Source of the DNA: B18-G4 sp032250805
GTDB taxonomy: Bacteria > Bacteroidota > Bacteroidia > Bacteroidales > B18-G4
NCBI GenBank assembly: GCA_032250805.1
Contig: JAVVEM010000009.1
Location: forward strand, 1-64,000
Direction of reading: 5' to 3'
Length of the DNA: 64,000 nucleotides
Part shown: one piece after another, positions 26,878 to 37,561 of the stretch
Numbering within the stretch: position 1 is the first letter of the stretch
Layout of the letters: the number at the start of each line of letters is the position of its first letter
Notes under the pieces: generated by a model
The model's input: the letters and a program-made list of their open reading frames with translations, nothing else
Told to the model about the DNA's origin: nothing
Databases searched by the model: none
Translations under genes and position numbers: made by a program

Positions 26878-28131
26878 ATGGACCGACCGATCAAAAAGAA
26901 AAAGTGGACTGTAAAGCGCATATTAACAATCAGTGCAATCGTAGTGTTTGGTTTTTTTCTGATTTACCTTCTGTTTTTCAGGGATAAACAAAGCAAATTA
27001 TACGTAAATAAGGAACAATTAAGCATAGCCGTAGTAATGGAAGATAAGTTCCAGGAATTTATACCAACCGACGGGGTTGTATATCCGAAGAACACCGTAT
27101 ATATTGATGCGATCCAGGGAGGAATTGTTGAGGCTGTTTATGTAGAAGACGGGGCCATACTTGAAAAGGGTGATCCGATTCTCAAGCTCATGAATGCCAA
27201 CATGGAACTCAGCACTATGGAGCAGGAAACCCGCATGTTGGATGCCATCAACAATCTGCAAAACACAAAGATCCAGCTCGAGCAAAGCAAATTCGTCAGG
27301 GAAAAAGAGATGGCCGAGCTTTCGTATGCCTTGCAGCAGGCGCGAATTGATTATGAACGAAAAAAACAACTGATCAAGAACGAAGTGATCTCACAAAAAG
27401 AATGGGAAGATGCCGAACGTAATTATTTGGGCCTGAAGAGGCAGCTTAACCTGAGCAGGGAGTTGCAAAAACTCGATTCAATCTTTGCGCATTCACAAAT
27501 CGATCAGATCAACAAATCAATATATCGCATGGGCAACAATCTCGAATTACTGCGAAAAACCATTGAGAGCCTTAATGTTAAAGCCCCTGCCGACGGCAAG
27601 CTCTCATCATTCAGCGCCGAGATTGGAGAGATCAAACAAGCCGGCGAGCACCTGGGTCAGATCGATATGATGGATGGGTATAAATTAAAGGCCAGAATTG
27701 ACGAACGCTATATTTCGCGGGTTTTTGTAAACCAGGAAGCGGAATTTGATTTCAACAAGCAAACATACTTCTTATACATCAGTAAAATATATACAGATGT
27801 GACCAACGGTACATTTGATGTAGATCTGCTGTTCAGCGGCGAAGCACCTAAAGGGATCAAGAGGGGCCAGACGGTTCAGCTCCGTATCATCTTCAGCAGC
27901 GCCACTGATGCCATCATCATTAAAAGAGGAGGATTTTTCCAGGAAACCGGAGGCAACTGGATCTATGTGGTAAGCCCTTCGGGCGATTATGCCGTAAAAA
28001 GAGAGCTCAGCATAGGGCGGCAAAACACGAGGCATTATGAAGTAAAGGATGGCCTTGAGCCTGGCGAGAAAGTTATCGTGTCTTCATACAAATCATTCGG
28101 AGACAAAGACAAGCTTATTTTTAGAAATTAG
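26878..28131 (+). CDS. Periplasmic adaptor (HlyD/MacA-like membrane fusion protein)
   Basis: A 417-residue adaptor that would bridge an inner-membrane exporter to an outer-membrane channel. It has one N-terminal membrane segment (about residues 16-33, ILTISAIVVFGFFLIYLLF), a lipoyl-like half motif (VEAVYVEDGAILEKGDPIL), a long coiled-coil hairpin (about 105-230), the second half motif (LNVKAPADGKLSSFSAEIG) and a beta-barrel domain ending GLEPGEKVIVSSYKSF. It is intact. It heads a plus-strand cluster with four FtsX/MacB-type permeases and a lipoprotein-export-type ATPase, a common Bacteroidota arrangement. A sigma54-like promoter lies just upstream, facing away from the NtrC-like regulator gene. 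Confidence 0.88.
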   Translation: MDRPIKKKKWTVKRILTISAIVVFGFFLIYLLFFRDKQSKLYVNKEQLSIAVVMEDKFQEFIPTDGVVYPKNTVYIDAIQGGIVEAVYVEDGAILEKGDPILKLMNANMELSTMEQETRMLDAINNLQNTKIQLEQSKFVREKEMAELSYALQQARIDYERKKQLIKNEVISQKEWEDAERNYLGLKRQLNLSRELQKLDSIFAHSQIDQINKSIYRMGNNLELLRKTIESLNVKAPADGKLSSFSAEIGEIKQAGEHLGQIDMMDGYKLKARIDERYISRVFVNQEAEFDFNKQTYFLYISKIYTDVTNGTFDVDLLFSGEAPKGIKRGQTVQLRIIFSSATDAIIIKRGGFFQETGGNWIYVVSPSGDYAVKRELSIGRQNTRHYEVKDGLEPGEKVIVSSYKSFGDKDKLIFRN

Positions 28132-28168
28132 CAAGAACTATATCATTCACGACATAAATAAAATCATT

Positions 28169-28426
28169 ATGAAAGAAGTAGTCATTCTTATCCCCGACAT
28201 CGACGCCGAACAAAACATTGAAATAGAGGTAAGGATCAATGGCAGGAAAAAAACGATCCGGTACCGGGTTGAATTGCTAAGCTGGGAAGGGAATGATGAT
28301 GCCCCGAGCAGTCCCGTTCCGATCTTGAAAAAGAAAATTGCTGAATACGATAAAGACTGGGAACTGATGGAGATCGGAGCCCCCGGAAAAGAAAAAATAC
28401 CATTGATGTTCAGAAAAAAAATATAG
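28169..28426 (+). CDS. Small conserved-looking protein of unknown function
   Basis: An 85-residue soluble protein with no signal peptide or membrane segment. I do not recognise a family. It reads as beta-rich (EVVILIPDI, IEIEVRINGRKKTIRYRVELL) followed by a short helical region (ILKKKIAEYDKDWELMEIG) and a basic C-terminus (LMFRKKI). I chose the ATG at 28169; the reading frame is open 120 bp further upstream but would then overlap the adaptor gene. It begins 37 bp after the adaptor stop and is probably cotranscribed with it. Codon use looks like its neighbours. The role is unknown. Confidence 0.6.
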   Translation: MKEVVILIPDIDAEQNIEIEVRINGRKKTIRYRVELLSWEGNDDAPSSPVPILKKKIAEYDKDWELMEIGAPGKEKIPLMFRKKI

Positions 28427-28499
28427 GGGTATAGGGTTTACATTTAAAGTTTTAACGGTTTATAAATATTTAATCATTCATAAAACAATAAAGAATATC

Positions 28500-28946
28500 A
28501 TGAAAAAAGTTACCATTCTCTTTGTTCTTTTCACGCTGGCACTGGGGACATATGCCCAGGATGATGAAAAAGCAGCGATAAAAAAACTTGTGCTGACTGC
28601 TTATGTCGACGGATTGCACAACAAGGGCGACCTCGAAGCCACACGCAATGGTTTTTACCCGGGGTTTAACCTGTTGATTTTAAAAAACTCTATGGTTGAC
28701 AAGCTACCGATCTACAATTGGATGCAATATGCCTCAATAAAAAAAGAAAAAGATCCTGAGCCATACACGAAAGAAAACCTCACCACTTGTGAATTCGAAT
28801 TTATTGATATTACCGGCGATGCGGCAGTAAGCAAGATTCATTTGCTTAAGGGAGGCAAAAAGATCTTTACTGATTATTTATTCTTTTACAAATTTGATGA
28901 AGGCTGGAAGATCGTCAGCAAGATCTTTTACAGAATACCGGAATAG
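28500..28946 (+). CDS. Secreted NTF2-like (putative lumazine-binding) protein
   Basis: A 148-residue protein with a cleavable signal peptide (MKKVTILFVLFTLALGTYAQ). The mature part resembles the NTF2-like fold often labelled putative lumazine-binding: a helical start (KAAIKKLVLTAYVDGLHNKGD), a central YPGFNLLIL stretch, then beta-strands ending LFFYKFDEGWKIVSKIFYRI. Such proteins often act as ligand-binding or accessory domains, and no ligand can be named here. It sits 73 bp after the small unknown gene and 23 bp before the first permease, so it may be part of the export operon. It is intact. Confidence 0.65.
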   Translation: MKKVTILFVLFTLALGTYAQDDEKAAIKKLVLTAYVDGLHNKGDLEATRNGFYPGFNLLILKNSMVDKLPIYNWMQYASIKKEKDPEPYTKENLTTCEFEFIDITGDAAVSKIHLLKGGKKIFTDYLFFYKFDEGWKIVSKIFYRIPE

Positions 28947-28969
28947 CAAAATAATTATTCGCATTTACA

Positions 28970-30085
28970 ATGCTTATAAACTGTTTCAAAACGGCTTTCA
29001 GATACCTGATCAATTGCAGGACATATTCCCTGGTGAATGTACTGAACGGCGACCATGGTTTATCGAACAAGAGTGGTTTGGCCCGCAAAATTCTGGTTGT
29101 AATACAGTTTACAATTTCAATCAGTTTGATCTGCACTATGGTGATTCACAGTCAGCTTAATTACCTGAAAAATGCCGATCTGGGCTTCAACAAAGAGAAT
29201 ATCATGATCATCCCTGTGAACCGCACCCCTGTGGCCAGGAGTTACGACGCTTTCAGCAGGGAATTACTTAATGATTCGCGAATTACCGGTGTAACAGCTA
29301 TGGATGATATTTTCGGATCAGCTCACAATACCCATGAATTCAGGCCCGAGGGTTTTCCCGAAAAGCAGTGGCAATTTTATCCTGCCCTGGTTGTAAAGTG
29401 GAATTTTGTAGAAACTTTTGGGCTAAAGATCGTTGCCGGAAGGGATTACAGCGAATTACACAAATCAGACCCTGAAAAGGGGATCCTGATCAATGAATCC
29501 ATGGTCAGGCATATGGGTTGGGAAAGCAATAAAGCAGCCATTGGCAAAAAGTTCAAATCATTAAATGGCGAAGAACGCATTATTGGTCAGGAAGTTATAG
29601 ATCATGTGCAAAAGGTCTGGGCCAATTATGCCCCCACGAGGCCATTTGAATATTCATTTCTTGAACAGGAATTGGAAGACTTGTATGACGATGAAGCTAA
29701 TTTAAGCTTATTGTCTCTGATATTTACCATCCTTATCCTTGTCATCGCAGGATTAGGTATTTTCGGCCTGGGTTCATTCATGGCAGAGAAGCGTACCCGT
29801 GAGTTCGGGATCAGAAAGGTATTGGGTGCTGAAACCCGGCATATCGTCAAGCTCCTTTCAATTGAGTTTTTCTGGCTGATATTTATTGCCAGTGCGCTGG
29901 CCTGGATCATATCAGGCCTGCTGATCACTGACTGGCTTAATCATTTTGCCTACCGGGCATCGCTGAATTGGTTCATATTCCTGGCAGCAGCTGTTATCGC
30001 AATAGTCATTGCCCTGTCAATTACAACATTAAAAGCCTTAAACGCATCGAAAATTAACCCTGTTGAAACCTTGAGTTACGAATAA
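28970..30085 (+). pseudogene. FtsX/MacB-type ABC permease with two in-frame internal deletions
   Basis: A 371-residue open frame where relatives, including the intact copy at 32934-35354, have about 800. The first 26 residues are the normal N-terminus (KTAFRYLINCRTYSLVNVL). The sequence then jumps to the middle of the family (GLARKILVVIQFTISISL), losing roughly 390 residues: most of the first membrane segment, the whole first periplasmic domain and the first FtsX membrane unit. A second gap of about 40 residues falls near residue 207 (RIIGQEVIDHVQKVWANY). The C-terminal FtsX unit (FGIRKVLGAETRHIV) is complete. Both gaps keep the reading frame. Without a first FtsX unit it probably cannot form a normal permease. 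Confidence 0.75.
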
Positions 30086-30098
30086 AAACCAATAGAGA

Positions 30099-32114
30099 AT
30101 GTTACGAAATATTTTTAAAATCAGTATCCGCTACCTCATCAAGCAAAAGGGCTATGCATTTATCAACATTTTTGGGCTTGCCTTTGGGTTGGCTACCTGT
30201 ATCCTGATATTTCTGTTCATTCAGCATGAATTAAGCTACGACAGGTTTCACGAACAGGCGGGCAATATCGTGCGTGTAGAGCCACGATGGGTAGGAATGG
30301 GCGAAGATTCGCACTGGGCATCCACCCAGGGCAGTATTCTCCCCTCCCTCGTAAGCCGTTTCCCTGAGATCCGGCACGCTGTAAAGATTCATTTCAATTA
30401 CCAGCCCAGCATTGTTGAACATGGCGATATTATATACTCTGAAGAAGGCATTATGATCGCTGACTCATCGTTCTTCGATGTATTTTCGTTCAAATTGCTC
30501 CAGGGTGATCCTGATAATGCCCTCTCCGGAAAAGCAAAACTCATCCTCACCGAAGATTATGCAAAAAAATATTTCGGTGATGGACCTGCATTAAACAAGA
30601 TCCTTCGCATCGATAACACGCCTTACAAGGTAAGTGGTATTGTGCAAAATATACCCGACAATTCACACTTTCACTTTAACATTGCCATCTCACTCGATGA
30701 CATGCGTAGCAAATGGGATGGTGTTGACAGGGAAGGTCCGAGTGCATTTTACTCATACCTGCGCGTAGCTGACAAAGCTTCGCTTAAGCAGCTTAGCCGA
30801 AAAGCCAACGAACAGGTATGGGAGATTCATGGCTTCGATACCGAGAACGATACCACCGGAATCATGCAGGACTACGATGCCTCCCTGATCTTCCGGCCCA
30901 TTACCGGAATACATCTGAATGGCCATGCAGAGAAGGAGATTGAGGCAAACAGCAACAAGAAATATATATACATCTTTTCATCCATAGCACTGTTCGTATT
31001 GTTGATCGCCTGCATTAATTATATGAACCTTGCCACTGCACGCTCATCACGCAGAGCCAGGGAAGTAGGTCTGAGAAAAGTGATGGGCGCCCGGAAGTCG
31101 AATATTTTCAACCAGTTCATGCTCGAATCCTTTTTGCTATGTCTTACTGGTATGCTTTTTGGCCTGATCATGGTGGAAATTATCCTGCCTGCTTTCAACC
31201 ATATGACAGGCAAGAACCTTAGTCTCAATATTTTTGAAAATCCTGTCCTGCTGATCTCCCTGACCATGATTATTATATTGGTAAGCTTCGCTGCAGGGGC
31301 TTATCCTTCAATTTATCTTGCGCGCCTGGATCCCATGCGCATTTTACGCTCAGGCACAGCAGCCAGCAAGGCCAACAAGCCGGCATTATATCTGAGAAGG
31401 CTGCTGGTAGTTTCGCAGTTCAGCATATCTGTGGTCCTTATCATAGGCACAATAACCGTATACCGCCAACTGCACTTCATACAGAATAAATCACTGGGTT
31501 TTGACAAGGATCCGGTGCTGGTTGTAAACATACCTGCTTTTCAGTATCGTGATAAGATATCGACCCTTAAGGATGAATTAAAAAGCAATCCTTTTGTACT
31601 TTCGTCCTCGCTTATTTCAGGCATACCCGGTCAACGGATGCCTTTCCTCACGGTATCACTTCCTGATGTACCATTCTCATATTTCTTCCTCGACACTTAT
31701 TATGACAACCTCTATCGCTCGGAAGCCAATATGGGTACGATCATCACATACTTTGCCATTCTGGCTATCATCATCGCCTGCCTGGGCTTGTTCGGCCTTG
31801 CATCGTATATCACCGAACAGCGTACCAGAGAGATCGGCATCAGGAAAATTCTGGGAGCTTCGGTGGGATCCATCATCAGGTCATTATCACTGGAATTTAT
31901 GGTGTTGGTGATCATTTCAAACATAATTGCATGGGTGCCGGCCTGGTTACTGATGAATAACTGGCTCGACGACTTTGCTTACCGCACAGCCATCGGTTTC
32001 TGGGTATTTGTCCTGGCCGCGATCAGCTCATTTATCATCGCATTTACAACAATTAGTTTTCAGTCGGTGAGGGCGGCACGAACCAATCCTGTCAATGCCA
32101 TTAAATACGAATAA
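30099..32114 (+). pseudogene. FtsX/MacB-type ABC permease lacking most of its second periplasmic domain
   Basis: A 671-residue permease starting 13 bp after the previous one. The N-terminal membrane segment, first MacB periplasmic domain (about 50-285) and first FtsX unit (ACINYMNLATARSSRRAREVGLRKVMGA) look normal. After LISGIPGQRMPFLTVSLPDV (near residue 524, nt about 31668) it jumps to FSYFFLDTYYDNLYRSEANMG. That aligns with FDYRILEETWDDMYTAEKNLG of the copy at 32934, so about 120 residues of the second periplasmic domain are missing. The frame is kept, and the last FtsX unit (IGIRKILGASVGSII) is present. It may still fold as a membrane protein, so calling it a pseudogene is a judgement. 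Confidence 0.65.
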
Positions 32115-32177
32115 GCATGTAACCATTACGATTGTATATCGTCATACATATTAGAAATTAACCAAACAATTACAGCA

Positions 32178-32852
32178 ATGATTAAAACAGAAAATCTAAG
32201 TAAAATTTTCCGGACCGATGAAGTTGAAACAACGGCCCTGAATGAAGTAAGTTTCGGGATAAAGAAAGGTGAGTTTGTTGCCATAATGGGCCCCTCGGGC
32301 TGCGGAAAATCAACACTTCTCAATATTCTTGGCCTGCTCGACAACCCCAGCAGCGGGAATTATTTTTTCAACGATACAGAGGTATCCAGAATGAATGAAC
32401 GTCAGCGGGCAAAGCTCTGAAAAAGGAACATTGGCTTTGTTTTCCAGAGCTTTAATCTCATTGACGAGCTTAACGTACACGAAAATGTTGAGTTGCCCCT
32501 GATCTATTTAGGCATGCCTGCTTCGCAGCGTAAAAAACGCGTTGAAGAAGTACTGGAAAAAATGCAGATCCTTCACCGGAAGAAACACTTCCCCATGCAG
32601 CTTTCCGGTGGCCAGCAGCAACGCGTAGCTGTTGCACGTGCCGTAGTGGCAAATCCACATCTGATCCTTGCCGATGAGCCAACAGGTAACCTCGATTCAG
32701 CCAATGGTGAAGAAGTGATGAACCTGCTCGAAGCGCTTAACGGTGAAGGAACAACCATCATTATCGTTACACACTCTCAGCGTGATGCAGAATATGCACA
32801 ACGGATCGTAAGGCTGTTCGACGGTCAGATCATCACCGAGAACATTAAGTAG
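32178..32852 (+). pseudogene. ABC exporter ATPase (LolD/MacB type) with in-frame TGA
   Basis: A reading frame of 225 codons, interrupted only by TGA at 32418-32420 (codon 81). The first part has Walker A (GPSGCGKSTLLNILG). In the same frame after the stop come the Q-loop (GFVFQSFNLIDEL), the signature LSGGQQQRVAVARAVV and Walker B (LILADEPTGNLD). Relatives have Arg at the interrupted position, as I recall, so a single CGA or AGA to TGA change explains it. The downstream part could be re-initiated at 32493 but would lack Walker A. This is the only ATPase of the cluster, so the exporter is probably dead unless the stop is read through or is an assembly error. Confidence 0.85.
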
Positions 32853-32933
32853 CTGTGATCTGCAGCAGTCTTTTCATTGCCGCACCAAAAGGGGCATTGA
32901 ACCGATGTATAAATTAATTCAAATCATTCCGCC

Positions 32934-35354
32934 ATGATCAGCAATTATCTTAAATCAGCATTCAGGAACATCGTAAAGAACAAATTTTACAGTTTTCTGA
33001 ACATACTGGGGCTCACCGTGGGCCTCACGGCATTCATTTTCCTGTTCCTGCATATCACTGATGAGATGTCGTACGACAGATACCATGAAAAAGCAGCACG
33101 GATCTATCGTATCGAGTCGAACTTCACCATTGCGGGCAAGAATGATATGTTTGCCATCGTGCCAGTTCCCATGGGCCCTGCTTTAAAGCTGGAATTTCCT
33201 GAAGTGGAAAGCTTTGTAAGGTTATACAGTACCGGCAACACGCTGTTCAGGAGCGGTGAAAAGGAATCTTATGAAGAGTATTTTTATTTTACTGATTCCA
33301 CTTTCTTCGATGTGTTCACACACCCGATGATCATGGGCGATCCGAAAAGATGTCTCGTCGAGCCCTTATCCATTGTCCTCACACAATCTGCTGCCAGGAA
33401 ATTCTTCGGTGAAGAAAACCCCATGGGCAAAAGCATTGAATCGGGGAATGGCCGTCATTTCAAAATTACAGGAATAATTGAGGATGTTCCTGCCAACTCC
33501 CATCTGAAATTCGACGCACTTTTATCGGCAACGACCCTGGCGGCCGAAAGCGGAGAGGATGAATTTAACAGTATGGAACCAAACAGGTTCTGGAACATAG
33601 GGGTATTTACGTATCTATTGCTGAATGAAAACAGCAATATGCAGGCAATACACGATAAATTCCCGGCCTTTTACGACAAATATATGAAGCCCATTGGCGA
33701 GCAGATCAATGCCAGTTTCGAACTCATGTCGACACCCCTCGTCGGTCAGCATTTTTCACCGCACCTTTCGTCCGACCTGCCAAAAGGAAATAAAGCGTTC
33801 ATATTTATCTTCATTGCTGTTGCTGTTTTTATACTGCTGATCGCAGCCATAAACTACATGAATATGGCTACAGCCCGATCAACAAGACGCGCACGGGAGG
33901 TTGGGATCAGAAAAGTGGCTGGTGCCAGCAGGGGCCAGTTGATCAGACAATTTCTGGGTGAGTCATTGCTGCTAAGCTATATCTCCATGCTGCTGGCTAT
34001 GCTGCTGGTATATCTTTTTCTGCCCGACTTCAATCATCTGGCCGGGAAGAATGTCAATCCGTCGTTTTTTTCAGATCCTCTCTATATCACTGGCATAGTA
34101 CTGGTAGCTACCCTGATCGGGATCATATCGGGAAGCTATCCGGCCTTCTATCTTTCTTCTTTCAATCCGGTAAGCGTTGTAACGGGCAATATTGGCAACA
34201 GAGGTGGCAGTGGCATCCTCAGGAAGGTACTGGTTGTTTTCCAGTTCTTTATTGCCACCTCCATGATCATCGGCACCATCATTGTTTCTCAGCAGTTATC
34301 CTACCTGCGCAATAAAGATCTTGGCTTCGACATCGAAAATATGATGATACTTGAATTTCAGGACACCGCTTTCAGAGCGAAAGCAGAACTGTTCAGAGAA
34401 GAACTGCTTCAGAATCCCGGCATTCTCGGTGTTACCAATTCGATTGGCGTACCGGGCCAGAATAACTGGATACAGGTTGTGAGAATGGAAAAAGATACCG
34501 GATGGATCGACGAATCCAGTATCATCACCATAGTCGATCATCATTATTTAGATGTATATGATATCTCCTTCAAACTGGGAAGGGGCTTCGACGAGTCCAT
34601 GGGCACTGATGAAGAGCTGGCCGTGGTAGTTAATGAAACCCTGGTAAAGACCTATGGATGGGAAGATGAACCGCTTGGCAAGACAATACACTGGGGATTC
34701 AATCTTGATGGCAGCGGAGGGCGCAAGATGAAGGTGATCGGAGTGATTGAAGATTATAATTTCAAATCGCTGCACAACAGGATCCAGCCACAAATGATGT
34801 TCCCTGCTGATTTCAACAAAAGTCATCTGAGCATAAGGCTCAACGATAAAAATATGCAGGAAACCATTGGCTTTATTGAGCAAAAGTGGAATGATTTCGG
34901 AGCTAACCGTCCATTTGATTACCGTATACTTGAAGAAACATGGGATGATATGTATACTGCAGAGAAAAACCTGGGTATTATCTTCAGGATCGCTACCATA
35001 CTTACCATTTTTATTGCCCTGCTGGGATTGCTGGGGCTGTCTTCATTCATTGCCGAACAACGTACAAAAGAGATCGGCATCAGAAAAGTGCTCGGAGCAT
35101 CAATGCCAATGATCATGAGGCTGCTTTATAAGGATTTCGCTGTACTCATACTGATTGCATTTATTCTTGCCGTTCCTGTTGCCTGGTATTTTCTCAGCTT
35201 ATGGCTGCAAAACTTTGCATTCCATATAAATATCAACATTTGGGCATTTCTCGTGGGAGGATTGCTTGCTCTTGCCGTTGGCATGCTCAGCATTAGTTTT
35301 CATATTGTTCGGGCCGCCTCGTCAAACCCTGTTGATGCCATAAAATACGAATGA
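32934..35354 (+). CDS. FtsX/MacB-type ABC permease (intact)
   Basis: An 806-residue permease of normal length and the only complete one of the four. Architecture: N-terminal membrane segment (about 19-42), first MacB periplasmic domain (about 48-280), FtsX unit 1 with MATARSTRRAREVGIRKVAG (about 285-420), linker membrane segment (GILRKVLVVFQFF), second periplasmic domain (about 450-665), FtsX unit 2 with TKEIGIRKVLGASMPM and a conserved end (SSNPVDAIKYE). These proteins pair with an ATPase and adaptor to export peptides, lipoproteins or antibiotics by mechanotransmission. The substrate is unknown. It follows the broken ATPase by 81 bp. It served as the reference for detecting the deletions in its neighbours. 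Confidence 0.9.
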   Translation: MISNYLKSAFRNIVKNKFYSFLNILGLTVGLTAFIFLFLHITDEMSYDRYHEKAARIYRIESNFTIAGKNDMFAIVPVPMGPALKLEFPEVESFVRLYSTGNTLFRSGEKESYEEYFYFTDSTFFDVFTHPMIMGDPKRCLVEPLSIVLTQSAARKFFGEENPMGKSIESGNGRHFKITGIIEDVPANSHLKFDALLSATTLAAESGEDEFNSMEPNRFWNIGVFTYLLLNENSNMQAIHDKFPAFYDKYMKPIGEQINASFELMSTPLVGQHFSPHLSSDLPKGNKAFIFIFIAVAVFILLIAAINYMNMATARSTRRAREVGIRKVAGASRGQLIRQFLGESLLLSYISMLLAMLLVYLFLPDFNHLAGKNVNPSFFSDPLYITGIVLVATLIGIISGSYPAFYLSSFNPVSVVTGNIGNRGGSGILRKVLVVFQFFIATSMIIGTIIVSQQLSYLRNKDLGFDIENMMILEFQDTAFRAKAELFREELLQNPGILGVTNSIGVPGQNNWIQVVRMEKDTGWIDESSIITIVDHHYLDVYDISFKLGRGFDESMGTDEELAVVVNETLVKTYGWEDEPLGKTIHWGFNLDGSGGRKMKVIGVIEDYNFKSLHNRIQPQMMFPADFNKSHLSIRLNDKNMQETIGFIEQKWNDFGANRPFDYRILEETWDDMYTAEKNLGIIFRIATILTIFIALLGLLGLSSFIAEQRTKEIGIRKVLGASMPMIMRLLYKDFAVLILIAFILAVPVAWYFLSLWLQNFAFHININIWAFLVGGLLALAVGMLSISFHIVRAASSNPVDAIKYE

Positions 35355-35458
35355 TAAAATTCAGTTAATGGATGTTGATTTGATCATAAAAGGATAAAAC
35401 AAAAATAACCGCACATATCAGCAAAGGCTGTTAGCATCAGATAAAATCAATTAGAAAA

Positions 35459-37513
35459 ATGCTAAAAAACTATCTTACGATCGCAATCAGGAATATTCTC
35501 CGCAGCAAACTTTTTTCAGCCATCAATATTCTCGGACTGGCAATTGGCATGGCTGCAAGCATCCTCATCATTGAATTCATCGCACATGAACTGAGTTTTG
35601 ATAAATTCCATGAGAACAAGGACCGCTTGTACCGCGTGATCGTTCATGAAGAGAACAGCAGCGGAATTGGCTATAACGCTCATATCACTGCTGCAATCGC
35701 CGTAAGTATTGTTGAGGAATTCCCGGAAGCAGAGTCAATGGTGAGATTCTCCAACCCCGGGTCAGCATATTTTTCGTACGGGGATAAAAACTATTTCGAG
35801 GATGATGTAAGATATGCTGATTCAAGCATCTTTGACCTTATGTCGTTCGAATTGATATATGGCGACAAGGAAAACTGCCTGAAAGAACCCTGGTCGGTTG
35901 TACTCACCGAGAAAATGTCGAACAAAATATTCGGGAATGAAAACCCCGTTGGAAAAGTAATCAGGCTCAATGGTGAAGGGAGATTAACCAATTTGTTTGT
36001 CCTTGCCAGCCTTGCCTTTTTTATCCTGCTTATCGCATGCTTCAATTTCATGAATCTGTCAACAGCCCGGGCAGTAAAAAGAGCCAGGGAAGTAGGTATT
36101 AGAAAAGTTAACGGGGCAAACCGCCAAATGATTTCTGCACAATTTTTAAGTGAGTCGATCTTCATTAGTTTTATTGCCCTTGTGCTGGCACTGTTCTTTG
36201 TTGAACTTTTCCAGCCCGTTTTTAATACCCTCACAGGAAGGGAATTGCACCTTTTTCAGCAATCAGGTGCGTTCATCATTCTTCTGGTCATGATCCTGAT
36301 CATTCTCACTGGTTTTGTAGCGGGCAGCTATCCGGCATTCTTTATGTCGCGTTATCAGGTGGTCAGGGTGCTTAAAGGTAATCTTGTTCAATCAAACGGG
36401 AAACCGGTTCTTAGAAATATACTCGTGGTGGTTCAATTTCTGATCAGCACGTTTTTAATCTTCAGTACGATTATCATCCAATCGCAGATCAATTACCTGC
36501 AAAACAAACCACTGGGATTTAATAAGGAAAATGTTGCAGTGATCCCGCTTACGACAAAAAATTCGAAGGAAAATTACAAGGTATTGAAGCGGCAAATAAA
36601 GGGCATTCCCGGTGTTACCCACTGCGGAGCCTCGACAGGCATCCCGGGCATGGGCCTGACCATGAACGGATATCTTCCTGAAGGCCTCACCGATCCCATC
36701 ATGATCCATGTGATCGACGTGGATGATGATTATCTCAGCCTGCTCGAAATTCCTGTAATCCAGGGAAAAGGATTTGATAGGGAATCAGGCCTGGATACAG
36801 CCAATGTGCTTATAAATGAAGCACTTGCAAGGCAATTGGGCTGGAATGATCCGATTGGAAAAACAATTAAAAGGGGTATAGAAATGAAAGTGACAGGCCT
36901 GGTACAGGACTTTCATTTTGCTCCACTGAAGGAAAGTATCGAACCCTTAATTATTACACAGAACCCCTGGAATGGATTTTATCATCTTTCCGTAAGGATA
37001 GAGGGTCGGAATTTTCAGACAACAATTGATCAGATCAAACACGACTGGTCACAATTGTTCCCCAACGAATCATTTGAATACTTTACCCTTACCTCTCACA
37101 TCGAAGATGCCTATAAAGAGATATCCGGACTGAGACAAATTTTTATTTATTTTACCATACTGGCCATCATCGTTGCATGTCTCGGGTTACTTGGACTGGC
37201 ATCATATACAACAGGACAAAGATGCAAGGAAGTGGGCATAAGAAAAGTGTTTGGAGCAAGTAACACACACATCACCATATGGTTAACAAGCGATTTTCTG
37301 AAATGGGTATTGCTGGCCAACATCATTGCGTTTCCAATTGCCTGGTGGGTCATGGATCAGTGGTTACAGAATTTCGCATATCATACTTCACCAGGGCTTT
37401 GGGCTTTTGCGCTAACATTATTTATCACCCTTGGACTTTCATTCCTAACGGTTATCGTGCAGGCCAATGCCATGGCCCGGACCAAGCCTGTTGATATACT
37501 GAAGTATGAATAA
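35459..37513 (+). pseudogene. FtsX/MacB-type ABC permease with a deletion in the first periplasmic domain
   Basis: A 684-residue permease, about 125 residues short. The N-terminal segment and the first part of periplasmic domain 1 are normal up to NENPVGKVIRLNGEGRLTN (near residue 172, nt about 35970-35995). The sequence then runs directly into the first FtsX membrane segment (FVLASLAFFILLIACFNFM). The missing part corresponds to the region between GKSIESGNG and FIFIFIAVAVFI of the intact copy. The frame is maintained. Both FtsX units (REVGIRKVNGANRQ and KEVGIRKVFGASNTH) and the second periplasmic domain are complete. It ends the export cluster. Whether it still works is unclear. Confidence 0.65.
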
Positions 37514-37561
37514 GGGCCCGATCAGACAAAAAAATTGAGATGGGGGATATTGCATAATGTG

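Noticed and set aside
32418..32420. Selenocysteine at the ATPase TGA
   Set aside because: The position corresponds to an Arg between helix elements in ABC ATPases, not a redox site, and no SECIS-like stem is apparent after it.
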